A DNA stretch of 64,000 nucleotides from Streptomyces sp. Ncost-T10-10d (lineage in GTDB: Bacteria > Actinomycetota > Actinomycetes > Streptomycetales > Streptomycetaceae). The stretch is taken from contig NZ_FMDF01000049.1 in the NCBI RefSeq assembly GCF_900091955.1, positions 1-64,000 of the forward strand, in the 5' to 3' direction. Below are positions 55,751 through 63,860 of this stretch, one piece after another. The notes under the pieces were generated by a model that saw nothing but the letters and a program-made list of their open reading frames with translations, ran no database searches and was not told where the DNA came from. Both the position numbers and the translations under genes were made by a program. Every line of letters begins with the position of its first letter. Positions within the stretch are counted from its first letter, which is position 1.

Positions 55751-56558
55751 ACCCGAGCAGCGCGCCGAGGCCGCCGCGGCACTGTGGACCGCTCAGCAGG
55801 ACCGCAGTCCGCTGGAGCCGCTCACCGCGACCTGGCCGGGTGTCGACGCCGACGACGCCTACGAGATCCAGCTGATCAACATCCGCCGACAGCTGGCCCA
55901 GGGCCGCACCGTCCACGGACACAAGGTCGGTCTTTCCTCGAAGGTCATGCAGCAGATGATGGGCGTCGACGAGCCGGACTACGGCCATCTGCTCTCCGAC
56001 ATGGTGCTGCCCGAGGGGGCACCCGTCGAGGCCGACCGCTACTGCTGCCCCCGGATCGAGGTCGAGATCGGATACGTACTCGGCCGGAGCCTGCCGGGGG
56101 AGGGGTGCACCACCGAGGACGTCCTCGCGGCGACCGAGTACATCGTCCCGAGCCTCGAACTCATCGACAGCCGGATCAAGGACTGGCGCATCGGGCTCGC
56201 CGACACCATCGCCGACAACGCGTCGTCCGCCGGGGTGATCATCGGCTCGGCCCGGGTGCGGCCCGGTGGGCTGAGCCCGGCCGACATCGACGCCGTCCTG
56301 TACCGGGACGGTGCGGAGATCGCCCGGGGCAACACCAGCGCGGTGCTCGGCGACCCCACCGAGGCCGTCGCGTGGCTGGCCCGCAAGGTCGCATCCTTCG
56401 GGGTGCGGCTGGAGGCCGGACACGTGATCCTGCCGGGTTCGTGCACCAAGGCCGTCGACGTGAGGCCCGGGGAGACCTACCGGGCCGAATTCGCGGGTCT
56501 CGGATCCGTCTCCGTCGGCTTCGTCCACTCAACGGGACAGCGCCCGGTCAAAAACTGA
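55743..56558 (+). CDS. hsaE: 2-hydroxyhexa-2,4-dienoate hydratase HsaE
   Basis: 271 aa, fumarylacetoacetate-hydrolase-fold hydratase of the MhpD/HsaE type, converting the C6 dienoate released by HsaD to 4-hydroxy-2-oxohexanoate for HsaF. HKVGLSSKVMQQMMGVDEPD and the metal-binding RIEVEIGYVLGRSL are plain, then VPSLELIDSRIKDW and LPGSCTKAVDV. Its gene is separated from hsaF/hsaG, ending the side-chain operon instead. The stop codon overlaps an AT-rich candidate operator. Confidence 0.88.
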   Translation: MLEPEQRAEAAAALWTAQQDRSPLEPLTATWPGVDADDAYEIQLINIRRQLAQGRTVHGHKVGLSSKVMQQMMGVDEPDYGHLLSDMVLPEGAPVEADRYCCPRIEVEIGYVLGRSLPGEGCTTEDVLAATEYIVPSLELIDSRIKDWRIGLADTIADNASSAGVIIGSARVRPGGLSPADIDAVLYRDGAEIARGNTSAVLGDPTEAVAWLARKVASFGVRLEAGHVILPGSCTKAVDVRPGETYRAEFAGLGSVSVGFVHSTGQRPVKN

Positions 56559-56575
56559 AATCAATACTAGTTTCG
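56555..56575 (+). promoter_or_regulatory. AT-rich candidate operator between hsaE and the 56656 SDR
   Basis: CTGAAATCAATACTAGTTTC and one further G, with GAAA/TTTC arms; 16 of 20 bases match the iclR-upstream site. A hairpin lies between it and the SDR start, so its target promoter is uncertain. Confidence 0.45.
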
Positions 56576-56583
56576 TGTGCGTG

Positions 56584-56614
56584 GCGCACCCCGGCGACAA
56601 CCCCCGGGGTGCGC
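56584..56614 (+). terminator. Terminator after the hsaE operon
   Basis: GCGCACCCCGG pairs perfectly with CCGGGGTGCGC (11 bp) around a nine-base loop. Confidence 0.7.
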
Positions 56615-56655
56615 ACGTGTATCCAGCGGATCGACGCAACACGGAATGAGGCAGC

Positions 56656-57597
56656 ATGAGCGCGACGCACACCCCCTCGGAGAAGACCCTGGAGGGGCGC
56701 ACCGCCGTCGTCACCGGTGCCGGAGCGGGTCTGGGCCGCGCCGAGGCACTGGCACTCGCGGCGCTCGGCGCCAACGTGGTGGTGAACGACATCGGCCCGG
56801 CGGCCGACGACGTGGCCGCCGAGATCAAGGCCCTCGGCGGCGGGGCCCTGGCGGTGACCGGTGACGTCGGCGACTGGTCCATGGGCGACAGGCTGGTGCA
56901 GGCCGCAGTGGAGAGCTTCGGCGGCCTGGACATCGTCGTCAACAACGCGGGCGTCCTCCGCGACAAGATGCTGTTCAACCTCACGGAGTCCGACTGGGAC
57001 GACGTCATCCGGATCCACCTCAAGGGCCACGCCGCCGTGTCCCGCGCCGCGGCCGTGCACTGGCGCGCGACGAGCAAGGCAACCGGCGCTCCGGTCTACG
57101 GCCGCGTCGTCAACACCTCCTCCGAGGCATTCCTGTTCGGCTCGGCCGGCCAGCCGAACTACTCCGCGGCCAAGGCCGGAATCACCGCGCTGACCCTGGC
57201 CACCGCGCAGGGCCTGGGCCGCTACGGAGTGCGCGCCAACGCGATCTGCCCCCGGGCCCGCACCGCCATGACCGCCGACGCCTTCGGCGAGGGCGCGACC
57301 GCGCCGGGCGGCCTCGACATCATGGCTCCAGAGCGCGTCGCCACCCTGGTCGGGCACCTGGCGTCACCGGCCGCCGACGAGATCAACGGGCAGGTCTTCG
57401 TCGTCTACGGCGACATGGTCGCCCTGCTTGCCCCGCCCACCGTGGAGAAGAAGTTCACGGCCGCGGACGGCACCTTCACCCCGGCGGAGCTCGACGAGCA
57501 GCTGACGGGGTACTTCCGCGGCCGCGACCCGCACCGCACCTACGCCGCGTACAGCATCGCAGCACTCGACACGACGGGGACGCAGCAGACCCCCTGA
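56656..57597 (+). CDS. 17-beta-HSD/Hsd4A-like short-chain dehydrogenase
   Basis: 313 aa, longer than classical SDRs and like the dehydrogenase part of the peroxisomal multifunctional enzyme type 2 (17-beta-HSD4). VVTGAGAGLGRAEALALAAL, an Asp-rich cofactor loop VVNDIG (NAD preference), NNAGVLRDKMLFN, and catalytic NTSSEAFLFGSAGQPNYSAAK. Mycobacterial Hsd4A (about 317 aa) oxidises both 17-beta-hydroxysteroids and side-chain beta-hydroxyacyl-CoA. Monocistronic, with terminators on both sides. Confidence 0.85.
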   Translation: MSATHTPSEKTLEGRTAVVTGAGAGLGRAEALALAALGANVVVNDIGPAADDVAAEIKALGGGALAVTGDVGDWSMGDRLVQAAVESFGGLDIVVNNAGVLRDKMLFNLTESDWDDVIRIHLKGHAAVSRAAAVHWRATSKATGAPVYGRVVNTSSEAFLFGSAGQPNYSAAKAGITALTLATAQGLGRYGVRANAICPRARTAMTADAFGEGATAPGGLDIMAPERVATLVGHLASPAADEINGQVFVVYGDMVALLAPPTVEKKFTAADGTFTPAELDEQLTGYFRGRDPHRTYAAYSIAALDTTGTQQTP

Positions 57598-57598
57598 A

Positions 57599-57645
57599 CC
57601 GGCTGCCGACCCGGCCGGTGCACGGACATCGGCCGGGTCAGCCGG
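57599..57645. terminator. Bidirectional terminator
   Basis: CCGGCTG-CCG-ACCCGGCCG (57599-57617) pairs with CGGCCGGGTCAGCCGG (57630-57645) with a three-base bulge, between the convergent SDR and TetR genes; it includes the TetR stop codon. Confidence 0.65.
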
Positions 57646-58249
57646 CGTCCGGCCCGGGCGCGAGCAGCAAGTGGCAGGCGGTGTGCAGATCGCCCTCGGC
57701 CTTCTGCGGGCTGAGCCGCTCGTTGAGCCGGGACTGCAGGACCCCGTACCACAGAAGGATCAGCAGCCGCAGCCGGGCGATGTGGTGTTCCGTGGGCTGC
57801 TCCACCTCCCAGGCCCGCAGCAGCAGATCCAGGAAACCCGAATCGATCCGGGCCAGGTCCGGCACGGTCGAGGCGCGCGCGGTGTTCGCCGAGTGGATCA
57901 TCGCGGTGGCCAGCGCGGGCCGGCGCAGCAGATTACGGGTGGCGCTCCGCAGGGTCTCGAAGACGGCGTCCTCGGGCGAGGTGCCTGCCGCGCGTTCGGG
58001 CACCCGGGCCGCGAACTCCTCGATCTGGTCGGCCATCAGCGCGGTGAACAGATGGGTCTTGGACGGGAAATACCGGTACAGCGTCCCGAGCGCCACCCCC
58101 GCGGACTTGGCCACCTCCTGCATCTGGACCCGCTCCAGCCCGGCCACGGCGGCTGCGTCCGCGGCAACCTTCAGGATGCTCTGACGGCGCGCGCGCTGCC
58201 GGGGCGAACTCGGCTCGGCCCCCGGCCTGGCCTCGGCGATTCTGGGCAC
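57638..58249 (-). CDS. KstR-like TetR-family regulator
   Basis: 203 aa, GTG start at 58249 after GGGAGGGAG. The HTH block QMQEVAKSAGVALGTLYRYF followed by PSKTHLF is almost that of mycobacterial KstR (QMRAVADRADVAVGTLYRYF), the cholesterol-catabolism repressor. The ligand-binding domain differs, with ERLSPQKAEGDLHTACHLLL at the end. Divergent from a kstD-like gene, with a CCGGTC-N5-GACCGG dyad between them. The KstR consensus TnnAACnnGTTnnA was not found in the intergenic regions checked, so this regulator may have a different operator. Confidence 0.85.
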   Translation of the reverse strand: MPRIAEARPGAEPSSPRQRARRQSILKVAADAAAVAGLERVQMQEVAKSAGVALGTLYRYFPSKTHLFTALMADQIEEFAARVPERAAGTSPEDAVFETLRSATRNLLRRPALATAMIHSANTARASTVPDLARIDSGFLDLLLRAWEVEQPTEHHIARLRLLILLWYGVLQSRLNERLSPQKAEGDLHTACHLLLAPGPDAG

Positions 58250-58339
58250 GCGCTCCCTCCCGGAACTCGATGGTGGCGACAACTGCTGCAGACAATACGC
58301 CGGGACCGGCCGCACGTCAGGCGTCACCCACGCCCTGTA

Positions 58340-58356
58340 CCGGTCAGCGGGACCGG
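58340..58356 (+). promoter_or_regulatory. CCGGTC-N5-GACCGG operator between tetR and kstD-like genes
   Basis: CCGGTCAGCGGGACCGG, a perfect six-base inverted repeat; 70 bases before the kstD-like start and 91 before tetR. Confidence 0.65.
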
Positions 58357-58425
58357 GCCCGCCGCGGCCGCCCCGCGCGGGGTCTGCTGGGACCACACAC
58401 CACCGAGCGGCAGGAGGAGCACCCC

Positions 58426-59988
58426 ATGCGGGACGGCCGGCAGGACTGGGACGCCACCCACGACGTGATCGTCGTGGGGTCCGGAGCGGGAGCGATGACC
58501 GGGGCTCTGGCGGCCGCCGGGGACGGACTCGACACCGTCGTGCTGGAACGGACGAAGCTGCTCGGCGGTACCTCCGCCTACTCCGGGGCGGCCGTCTGGC
58601 TGCCCGGCACCCAGGTTCAGGAACGCGCCGGCCTCGACGACTCCGCCGAAACGGCCGGGAACTATCTGCGGGCCCTGACCGGTGACGCAGAGGCCGAACG
58701 CCGGGAAGCGTTCCTGCGCCACGCCCCCGAGCTGGTAGCCCGGCTGGAGGCCGACCCGGCCATCGAGTTCGAATGGCGCCCCTTCCCCGATTACGTCGCC
58801 GCTCCCGGCCGCATGGACGCCGGCCGCTCCTTCGTACCGCTGGAACTGGCACCGGCGCTCCTCGGCGATCTGCTGCCGCTGGTACGCCCCGCGATCGACC
58901 GGGACCGTCTTGGCAAGGGGCACCCCGACGCTCCGCTGAGCCAGGGCCGCGCCTTGATCGGCCGCCTCCTGCTCGCCCTCACCCGCACCAGGAACGCGCT
59001 GGTCCGCATCGAGCACCAGGTCATTGGGCTGGTCAGCGAGGACGGCCGGATCACCGGAGTCGAGGTCCTGGCCCCGCACGGCAAGGTCCGGATGCGGGCC
59101 AGGCGCGGTGTGCTGCTGGCCGCGGGCGGCTTCGAGGGCGACGAGGCCCTGCGCGCCGGACACCAGGTGCCGGGCAGGGCCGCCTGGAGCATGGCACCGC
59201 GAGGGACCAACACCGGAGAGGTCCTGGAGGCCGCCGTCGCCGCGGGCGCCGCGACCGGTCTGATGGACGAGGCGTGGTGGTGCCCCGGCACCGAACTGGC
59301 CGACGGTTCGGCCGCGTTCACCCTCGGTCTGCGCGGCGGCCTCGCCGTGGACGGTTCGGGACGGCGCTTCGCCAACGAGTCACTGCCCTACGACCGCATG
59401 GGCCGGGCCATCGCCGCCGCCGGGGGAGCGGATGCGTCCTTCCACTTGATCTTCGACTCCCGCGAGGGCGGCGCCCTGCCGGCCATCACCGTGCCTCCCG
59501 CCGATCCGGCGGACCACCTGGCGGCCGGCACGTGGGTGCGGGCGGACACACTGCCGGAGCTCGCCGCGCTCATAGGCGTACCCGCCGAAACCCTGACCGA
59601 GACCGTCGCCCGGTTCAACGGCTTCGCCGCCGATGGCGAGGACATCGACCACCACCGGGGCGAGGACCCCTACGACCTGTTCTTCGCCGGCACCGAGAAC
59701 GCCCCGGGGCCCAACCCCTGCCTGATCCCACTCGACCGGCCCCCGTACTACGCGGCCCGGCTGGTCCTCTCGGACCTCGGCACCAAGGGCGGACTCCGCA
59801 CCGACGTCCATGCCCGCGTCCTCGACGCACAGGGGCGCCCGCTGCCGGGCCTGTACGCGGCGGGAAACACCAGCGCGTCCTTCACGGGCCGGGTCTATCC
59901 GGGCCCGGGCGTCCCCCTCGGCACGGCGATGGTCTTCGCCTCGCTGGCCGTCCGGCACATGGCACAGGGGTCCGGCGAAGCAGGCTGA
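58426..59988 (+). CDS. 3-ketosteroid dehydrogenase family protein, second KstD
   Basis: 520 aa, CAGGAGGAG before the ATG. VIVVGSGAGAMTGALAAAGD, LLGGTSAYSGAAVWLPG, RRFANESLPYDRMG and YYAARLVLSDLGTKGGLRTD retain the KstD active-site tyrosines and FAD loops (AAGNTSASFTG). About 45 residues shorter than the 31342 protein. Usual KstD length is about 510-565. Probably an isoenzyme for another steroid (for example a C22/C24 or hydroxylated substrate). Monocistronic, divergent from the KstR-like regulator. Confidence 0.85.
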   Translation: MRDGRQDWDATHDVIVVGSGAGAMTGALAAAGDGLDTVVLERTKLLGGTSAYSGAAVWLPGTQVQERAGLDDSAETAGNYLRALTGDAEAERREAFLRHAPELVARLEADPAIEFEWRPFPDYVAAPGRMDAGRSFVPLELAPALLGDLLPLVRPAIDRDRLGKGHPDAPLSQGRALIGRLLLALTRTRNALVRIEHQVIGLVSEDGRITGVEVLAPHGKVRMRARRGVLLAAGGFEGDEALRAGHQVPGRAAWSMAPRGTNTGEVLEAAVAAGAATGLMDEAWWCPGTELADGSAAFTLGLRGGLAVDGSGRRFANESLPYDRMGRAIAAAGGADASFHLIFDSREGGALPAITVPPADPADHLAAGTWVRADTLPELAALIGVPAETLTETVARFNGFAADGEDIDHHRGEDPYDLFFAGTENAPGPNPCLIPLDRPPYYAARLVLSDLGTKGGLRTDVHARVLDAQGRPLPGLYAAGNTSASFTGRVYPGPGVPLGTAMVFASLAVRHMAQGSGEAG

Positions 59989-60009
59989 CCACGGCCCGGC
60001 CGGGACATC

Positions 60010-60024
60010 CCGGCCAGTGGGATC
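60010..60024 (+). promoter_or_regulatory. CCGGTC-type operator upstream of the 60096 SDR
   Basis: CCGGCCAGTGGGATC, 71 bases before the SDR start. Confidence 0.5.
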
Positions 60025-60046
60025 CCCCGGGGCGCCGCCCCGGGGG
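60024..60046 (+). terminator. GC hairpin after the second kstD gene
   Basis: CCCCCGGGG (60024-60032) pairs with CCCCGGGGG (60038-60046). It could end the kstD transcript or lie in the leader of the next unit, because the operator is directly upstream. Confidence 0.5.
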
Positions 60047-60095
60047 CGCGTTCTACGGTCACGGCACCGCCGGCCGGAACGAGGAGAGGCATCCG

Positions 60096-60890
60096 ATGCT
60101 GGACAAGAATCTGTACGGGCCGTGGGCGGTCGTCGCCGGAGGGTCGGAGGGGGTCGGCGCCTCGTTCGCCCACCAGCTCGCGGACGCCGGGATCAACCTG
60201 GTCCTGATCGCCCGCAGACCCGGCCCGCTGAAGGAGACCGCCGACCTGGTGCGCGCCAAGGGCGTCGAGGTCCGCACTCTCGAACTCGACCTGCTCGCCC
60301 CCGGCGCCCTCGGCTCGGTCCGGGCCGTCACCGACGGTCTTGAGGTCGGTCTGCTGATCTTCAACGCGGGAGCCAACAGCTACGGCCACGAGTTCGTGAC
60401 CGGCGAACTGGCCCGGGTCCAGGGCGTCCTGGACCTGAACATCACCGCGCAACTGGCCCTCACCCACCACTTCGGGGCCCTGATGAAGGACCGGGGCCGG
60501 GGCGGCATCATGCTCGTCGGCTCGCTCTCCGGCTACCTGGGCCAGGCGCAGATCAGCGTCTACTCGGCGGCCAAGGCGTTCAGCCGGGTGTTCGCCGAGG
60601 GGCTGTGGCTGGAACTGCGTCCGTACGGCGTGCACGTCCTGGAACTGGTCCTCGGTGTGACGAGGACCCCCGCCATGGAGCGGGCCGGGCTGCGATTGGA
60701 CTTGCCGGGGCTGCGGGTCGCCGAGCCGGACGACGTCGCCCGGGAGGGGCTGGAACGCCTCGCCGACGGACCCGTGTTCGTCGCCGGCGGCAACGCCGGA
60801 GCGGCGGAGAAGCGCAGCGGCTTCCCCCGCGCCGAACTGGCCCTCGCGGCCCACGAGGCATCGCGGCGGCTCCTGCCGCCGTCGTCCTGA
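60096..60890 (+). CDS. Short-chain dehydrogenase/reductase
   Basis: 264 aa, GAGGAGAGG before the ATG. AVVAGGSEGVGASFAHQLAD (an atypical cofactor motif, GGSEGVG), NLVLIARRPG, IFNAGAN, catalytic GSLSGYLGQAQISVYSAAK. Ends in a C-terminal segment longer than typical. First gene of the fadD3-hsaA unit, so a role with ring C/D or HIP-CoA intermediates is possible (inference). Confidence 0.82.
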   Translation: MLDKNLYGPWAVVAGGSEGVGASFAHQLADAGINLVLIARRPGPLKETADLVRAKGVEVRTLELDLLAPGALGSVRAVTDGLEVGLLIFNAGANSYGHEFVTGELARVQGVLDLNITAQLALTHHFGALMKDRGRGGIMLVGSLSGYLGQAQISVYSAAKAFSRVFAEGLWLELRPYGVHVLELVLGVTRTPAMERAGLRLDLPGLRVAEPDDVAREGLERLADGPVFVAGGNAGAAEKRSGFPRAELALAAHEASRRLLPPSS

Positions 60891-60955
60891 CCGACCGCCG
60901 ATGTCCGGCCCGTCCCCGGGATCCCGGGGACGGGCCCTCCCCTCCCGGAGAACAG

Positions 60956-62551
60956 ATGAGCGAGAACGAGCACCCTCTCACCATTCCCCGCGCCCTCGAC
61001 CTCGCCGCACGCCGGTACCCCGGCCGGGAGGCCGTCGTGGACGGCGATGTCCGGCTGAGCTGGGCGCAGTTGTGCGAGCGGGTGCACGCGGCCGTGAAGT
61101 CGCTGATCGCCCTCGGTGTCCGGCCCGGCGACCGGATCGCCGTCTGGGCGCCCAACGGCCACCGCTGGGTGATCGCCGCGCTCGCCGCCACCTCGGCGGG
61201 GGCCGTGCTGGTCCCCGTCAACACCCGCTACAAGGGCGCCGAGGCACGCTGGCTCCTGGAACGGGGCGGGGTGCGGCTGCTGTTCGTCGACAACGGCTTC
61301 CTGGGCAAGGACTATCTCGCCATGCTGGGCGCGGGCGGGGAGCCCGGCGGGGACGGCCCGCCGGTGCCCGGACTTCCCGCCCTGGAAAGCGTGGTGACCC
61401 TGGACGGCGCCGAGCGCCCCGGCATCCTGCCGTGGGACGGCTTCCTGCACTGCGGGGCACACCTGCCGGACACCGAGGCGACCTCCCGGACCGGGGCCGT
61501 GGACCCGGACGACCCCTGCGACCTGCTCTTCACCTCGGGCACGACCGGCCGCCCCAAGGGCGCCCTGACGACGCACCGGCAGAACCTCCGTACGTACTGG
61601 GCGTGGAGCGGGCGGACCGGGGTGATCGGTGACGACCGCTACCTGGTCATCAATCCGATGTTCCACTGCTTCGGCTACAAGGCCGGTGTGCTGGCGTGCC
61701 TGCTGCGCGGCGCCACGATGGTGCTGCAACCGGTGTTCGACGTGGACCGTGCCATGCGCGCCGTCGAGGCCGAGCGCATCACCGTGCTGCCGGGGCCGCC
61801 CACGATCTACTCCGAACTGCTGGACGCTCCGGGCAGGGACGGGTTCGACCTGTCGTCGCTCAGACTCGCGGTGACCGGGGCCGCCGTCGTGCCCGTCGCG
61901 CTCGTACGGCGGATGCGGGCCGAGCTCTTCCCCGAGGTGCTGACCGCCTACGGGCTGACCGAGACCTGTGGCACGGTCACCGTCTGCTCGGCGGACGACG
62001 ACGCCGAGACGGTCGCCCTGACCGCCGGCCGCCCCCTCGACGGCACCGAGGTCCGGGTGGCCGACGACAGGGGGCGTGCGCTGCCCGCCGGGCAGGACGG
62101 CAGGATCCTGGTGCGCGGCTATCACGTGATGCTCGGCTACCTGGACGATCCGGCGGCCAGCGCAGCCGCCGTCGACGCCGAAGGCCGGCTGGACACCGGG
62201 GACGTCGGCCACTTCGACGCGCGCGGCAACCTGGTGATCACCGGACGCTCCAAGGACATGTTCGTGGTCGGCGGCTTCAACGTCTATCCGGCCGAGGTCG
62301 AGCAGGTGCTCACCGCGCACGACGCCGTCGCCGAGGCCGCCGTGGTCGGCGTCCCGGACGCCCGTCTCGGTGAAGTCGGGCGCGCGTACGTGACGGTACG
62401 GCCGGGCGCCGGGACGGGGCCGGACGATCTCGTCGGTCACTGCCGTGAGCGGCTCGCCAACTTCAAGGTCCCCCGCGAGGTGGTGGTCCTGGAGACCCTT
62501 CCGCGCAGCGCCACCGGCAAGGTGGACAAGGCCGTTCTGCGGACGACCTGA
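60956..62551 (+). CDS. fadD3: HIP-CoA ligase, FadD3-like
   Basis: 531 aa, ANL ligase. GGAG seven bases before the ATG. FTSGTTGRPKGALTTHRQNL (P-loop), NPMFHCFGYKAG, YGLTETCGTVTVCS, DTGDVGHFD, GRSKDMFVVGGFNVYPAEVE, and the catalytic Lys in SATGKVDK. Length matches FadD3, which activates the propanoate side chain of the methylhexahydroindanedione left after ring A/B cleavage. Sited next to hsaA. A general ATP-dependent fatty-acid ligase is the alternative. Confidence 0.78.
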   Translation: MSENEHPLTIPRALDLAARRYPGREAVVDGDVRLSWAQLCERVHAAVKSLIALGVRPGDRIAVWAPNGHRWVIAALAATSAGAVLVPVNTRYKGAEARWLLERGGVRLLFVDNGFLGKDYLAMLGAGGEPGGDGPPVPGLPALESVVTLDGAERPGILPWDGFLHCGAHLPDTEATSRTGAVDPDDPCDLLFTSGTTGRPKGALTTHRQNLRTYWAWSGRTGVIGDDRYLVINPMFHCFGYKAGVLACLLRGATMVLQPVFDVDRAMRAVEAERITVLPGPPTIYSELLDAPGRDGFDLSSLRLAVTGAAVVPVALVRRMRAELFPEVLTAYGLTETCGTVTVCSADDDAETVALTAGRPLDGTEVRVADDRGRALPAGQDGRILVRGYHVMLGYLDDPAASAAAVDAEGRLDTGDVGHFDARGNLVITGRSKDMFVVGGFNVYPAEVEQVLTAHDAVAEAAVVGVPDARLGEVGRAYVTVRPGAGTGPDDLVGHCRERLANFKVPREVVVLETLPRSATGKVDKAVLRTT

Positions 62552-62596
62552 CCGGCACGCTTCACCCCGCACAACGGAACGTATGGAGGACGGACC

Positions 62597-63763
62597 ATGG
62601 GCAACGAGGTTCTGGAGTCGGTGCGCGCCCTGCTGCCGGCCATCGAGGAGCGGGCCGTCGCCACGGACGAGCGACGGCGCATCCCGGAAGCCACGGTCGG
62701 TGAGCTGGCCGCGGCGGGAGTGTTCCGGATGCTGCAGCCCGCCCGGTACGGCGGGCTGGAGGCGGATCCGGTCGACTTCTACCAGGTGGTGCGGGAGATC
62801 TCCGCGGTGTGCTGCTCCACGGGCTGGGTGGCATCCGTCCTGGGTGTGCACGCCTGGCAGTTGGGTCTGTTACCGAAGCAGGCGCAGGAGGACGTATGGG
62901 GTGAGGACCAGGACACCCGGATCTCCTCGGCGTACGCCCCGGTGGGCCGGCTGACCCCGGTGGACGGCGGCTACCGGCTCACCGGCCGGTGGAGCTTCTC
63001 CTCGGGCTGCGAGCACGCCTCGTGGGCTCTGCTCGGCGCCCTCGTTGTCGGGGCGCAGGGGCGGCCGGTCGACTTCCTCACCGTCCTGGTGCCCCGGTCC
63101 GACTACGGCATCGAGGACATGTGGGACGTCGTCGGGCTCCGCGGCACCGCCAGCAACGACGTCCTCGTCGAGTCGGCTTTCGTGCCCGCCCACCGAGTGC
63201 TCCGCAACTATGAGCAGGCGCAGTTGAAGGTACCGGGACAGCAGGTCAATCCAGGGCCGCTGTACCGGCTGCCGTTCGGCGCGATCTTCACCAGCGCCGT
63301 CACCGCACCGGTGGTCGGGGCCGTCTGTGGCGGTTACGCGTCGTACGTGTCGCGGATGAAGGAAAGGGTGCGGCTCAGCCTGGGAGGCGGCAGCTTCACC
63401 GACGACCCGTTCGCCCAGGTCGCCATCGCCCGCGCCGCCTCCGACATCGACGCGACCGTGCTCCAGATGGACCGGAACCTGCGCGAACTGTCCGCACTCG
63501 CCGCCGCCGGGCGGGAGATACCGATGGAGCTGCGGCTGCGCGCCCGGCGCGACCAGGTCCGGGGCACCGAACGCGCCGTCGCCGCGATCGACCTGCTCTT
63601 CAAGACCGCCGGCGGCAACGCACTGCGTCGCGGCAACCCCGTCGAACGTGCCTGGCGCGACGCCCACGCGGGCAGCGTCCACGTCGCCAACGACGTGGAA
63701 CGCGCCCTCGCCATGTACGGCCGTGGAGCCTTCGGCCTGACGGTCGAGGACAACCTCGTCTGA
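62597..63763 (+). CDS. hsaA: 3-HSA 4-hydroxylase oxygenase HsaA
   Basis: 388 aa, flavin-dependent oxygenase that adds the second hydroxyl to 3-HSA. It follows the known HsaA pattern closely: LLPAIEERAVATDERRRIPE, FRMLQPARYGGLEADPVDFY, STGWVASVLGVHAWQL, WSFSSGCEHASWALLG, DVVGLRGTASNDVLVES, then RARRDQVRGTERAVAAIDLL. It ends with VERAWRDAHAGSVHVANDVE, which has the conserved His residues. This fits the characterised HsaA better than the paralogue at 36131. Needs reduced flavin from HsaB, encoded 33 kb away. Confidence 0.88.
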   Translation: MGNEVLESVRALLPAIEERAVATDERRRIPEATVGELAAAGVFRMLQPARYGGLEADPVDFYQVVREISAVCCSTGWVASVLGVHAWQLGLLPKQAQEDVWGEDQDTRISSAYAPVGRLTPVDGGYRLTGRWSFSSGCEHASWALLGALVVGAQGRPVDFLTVLVPRSDYGIEDMWDVVGLRGTASNDVLVESAFVPAHRVLRNYEQAQLKVPGQQVNPGPLYRLPFGAIFTSAVTAPVVGAVCGGYASYVSRMKERVRLSLGGGSFTDDPFAQVAIARAASDIDATVLQMDRNLRELSALAAAGREIPMELRLRARRDQVRGTERAVAAIDLLFKTAGGNALRRGNPVERAWRDAHAGSVHVANDVERALAMYGRGAFGLTVEDNLV

Positions 63764-63832
63764 CCTCGCCGCCCGGGACGGGGCAGCCCTTCCGGGTGCG
63801 GAGCGCCGCCCACGCCGGGAAGGTGACGGCGA

Positions 63833-63860
63833 GCGGGACAGCCCTTGGGCCTGGTCCCGC
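63833..63860 (+). terminator. Terminator after hsaA
   Basis: GCGGGACAGCCC (63833-63844) pairs with GGGCCTGGTCCCGC (63847-63860) with a two-base bulge and a two-base loop. Confidence 0.55.

Noticed and set aside
63824..63841. Possible eighth CCGGTC-type site (ACGGCGAGCGGGACAG)
   Set aside because: Only the AGCGGGAC core matches, and it is part of the hairpin after hsaA, with no start codon at a suitable distance.
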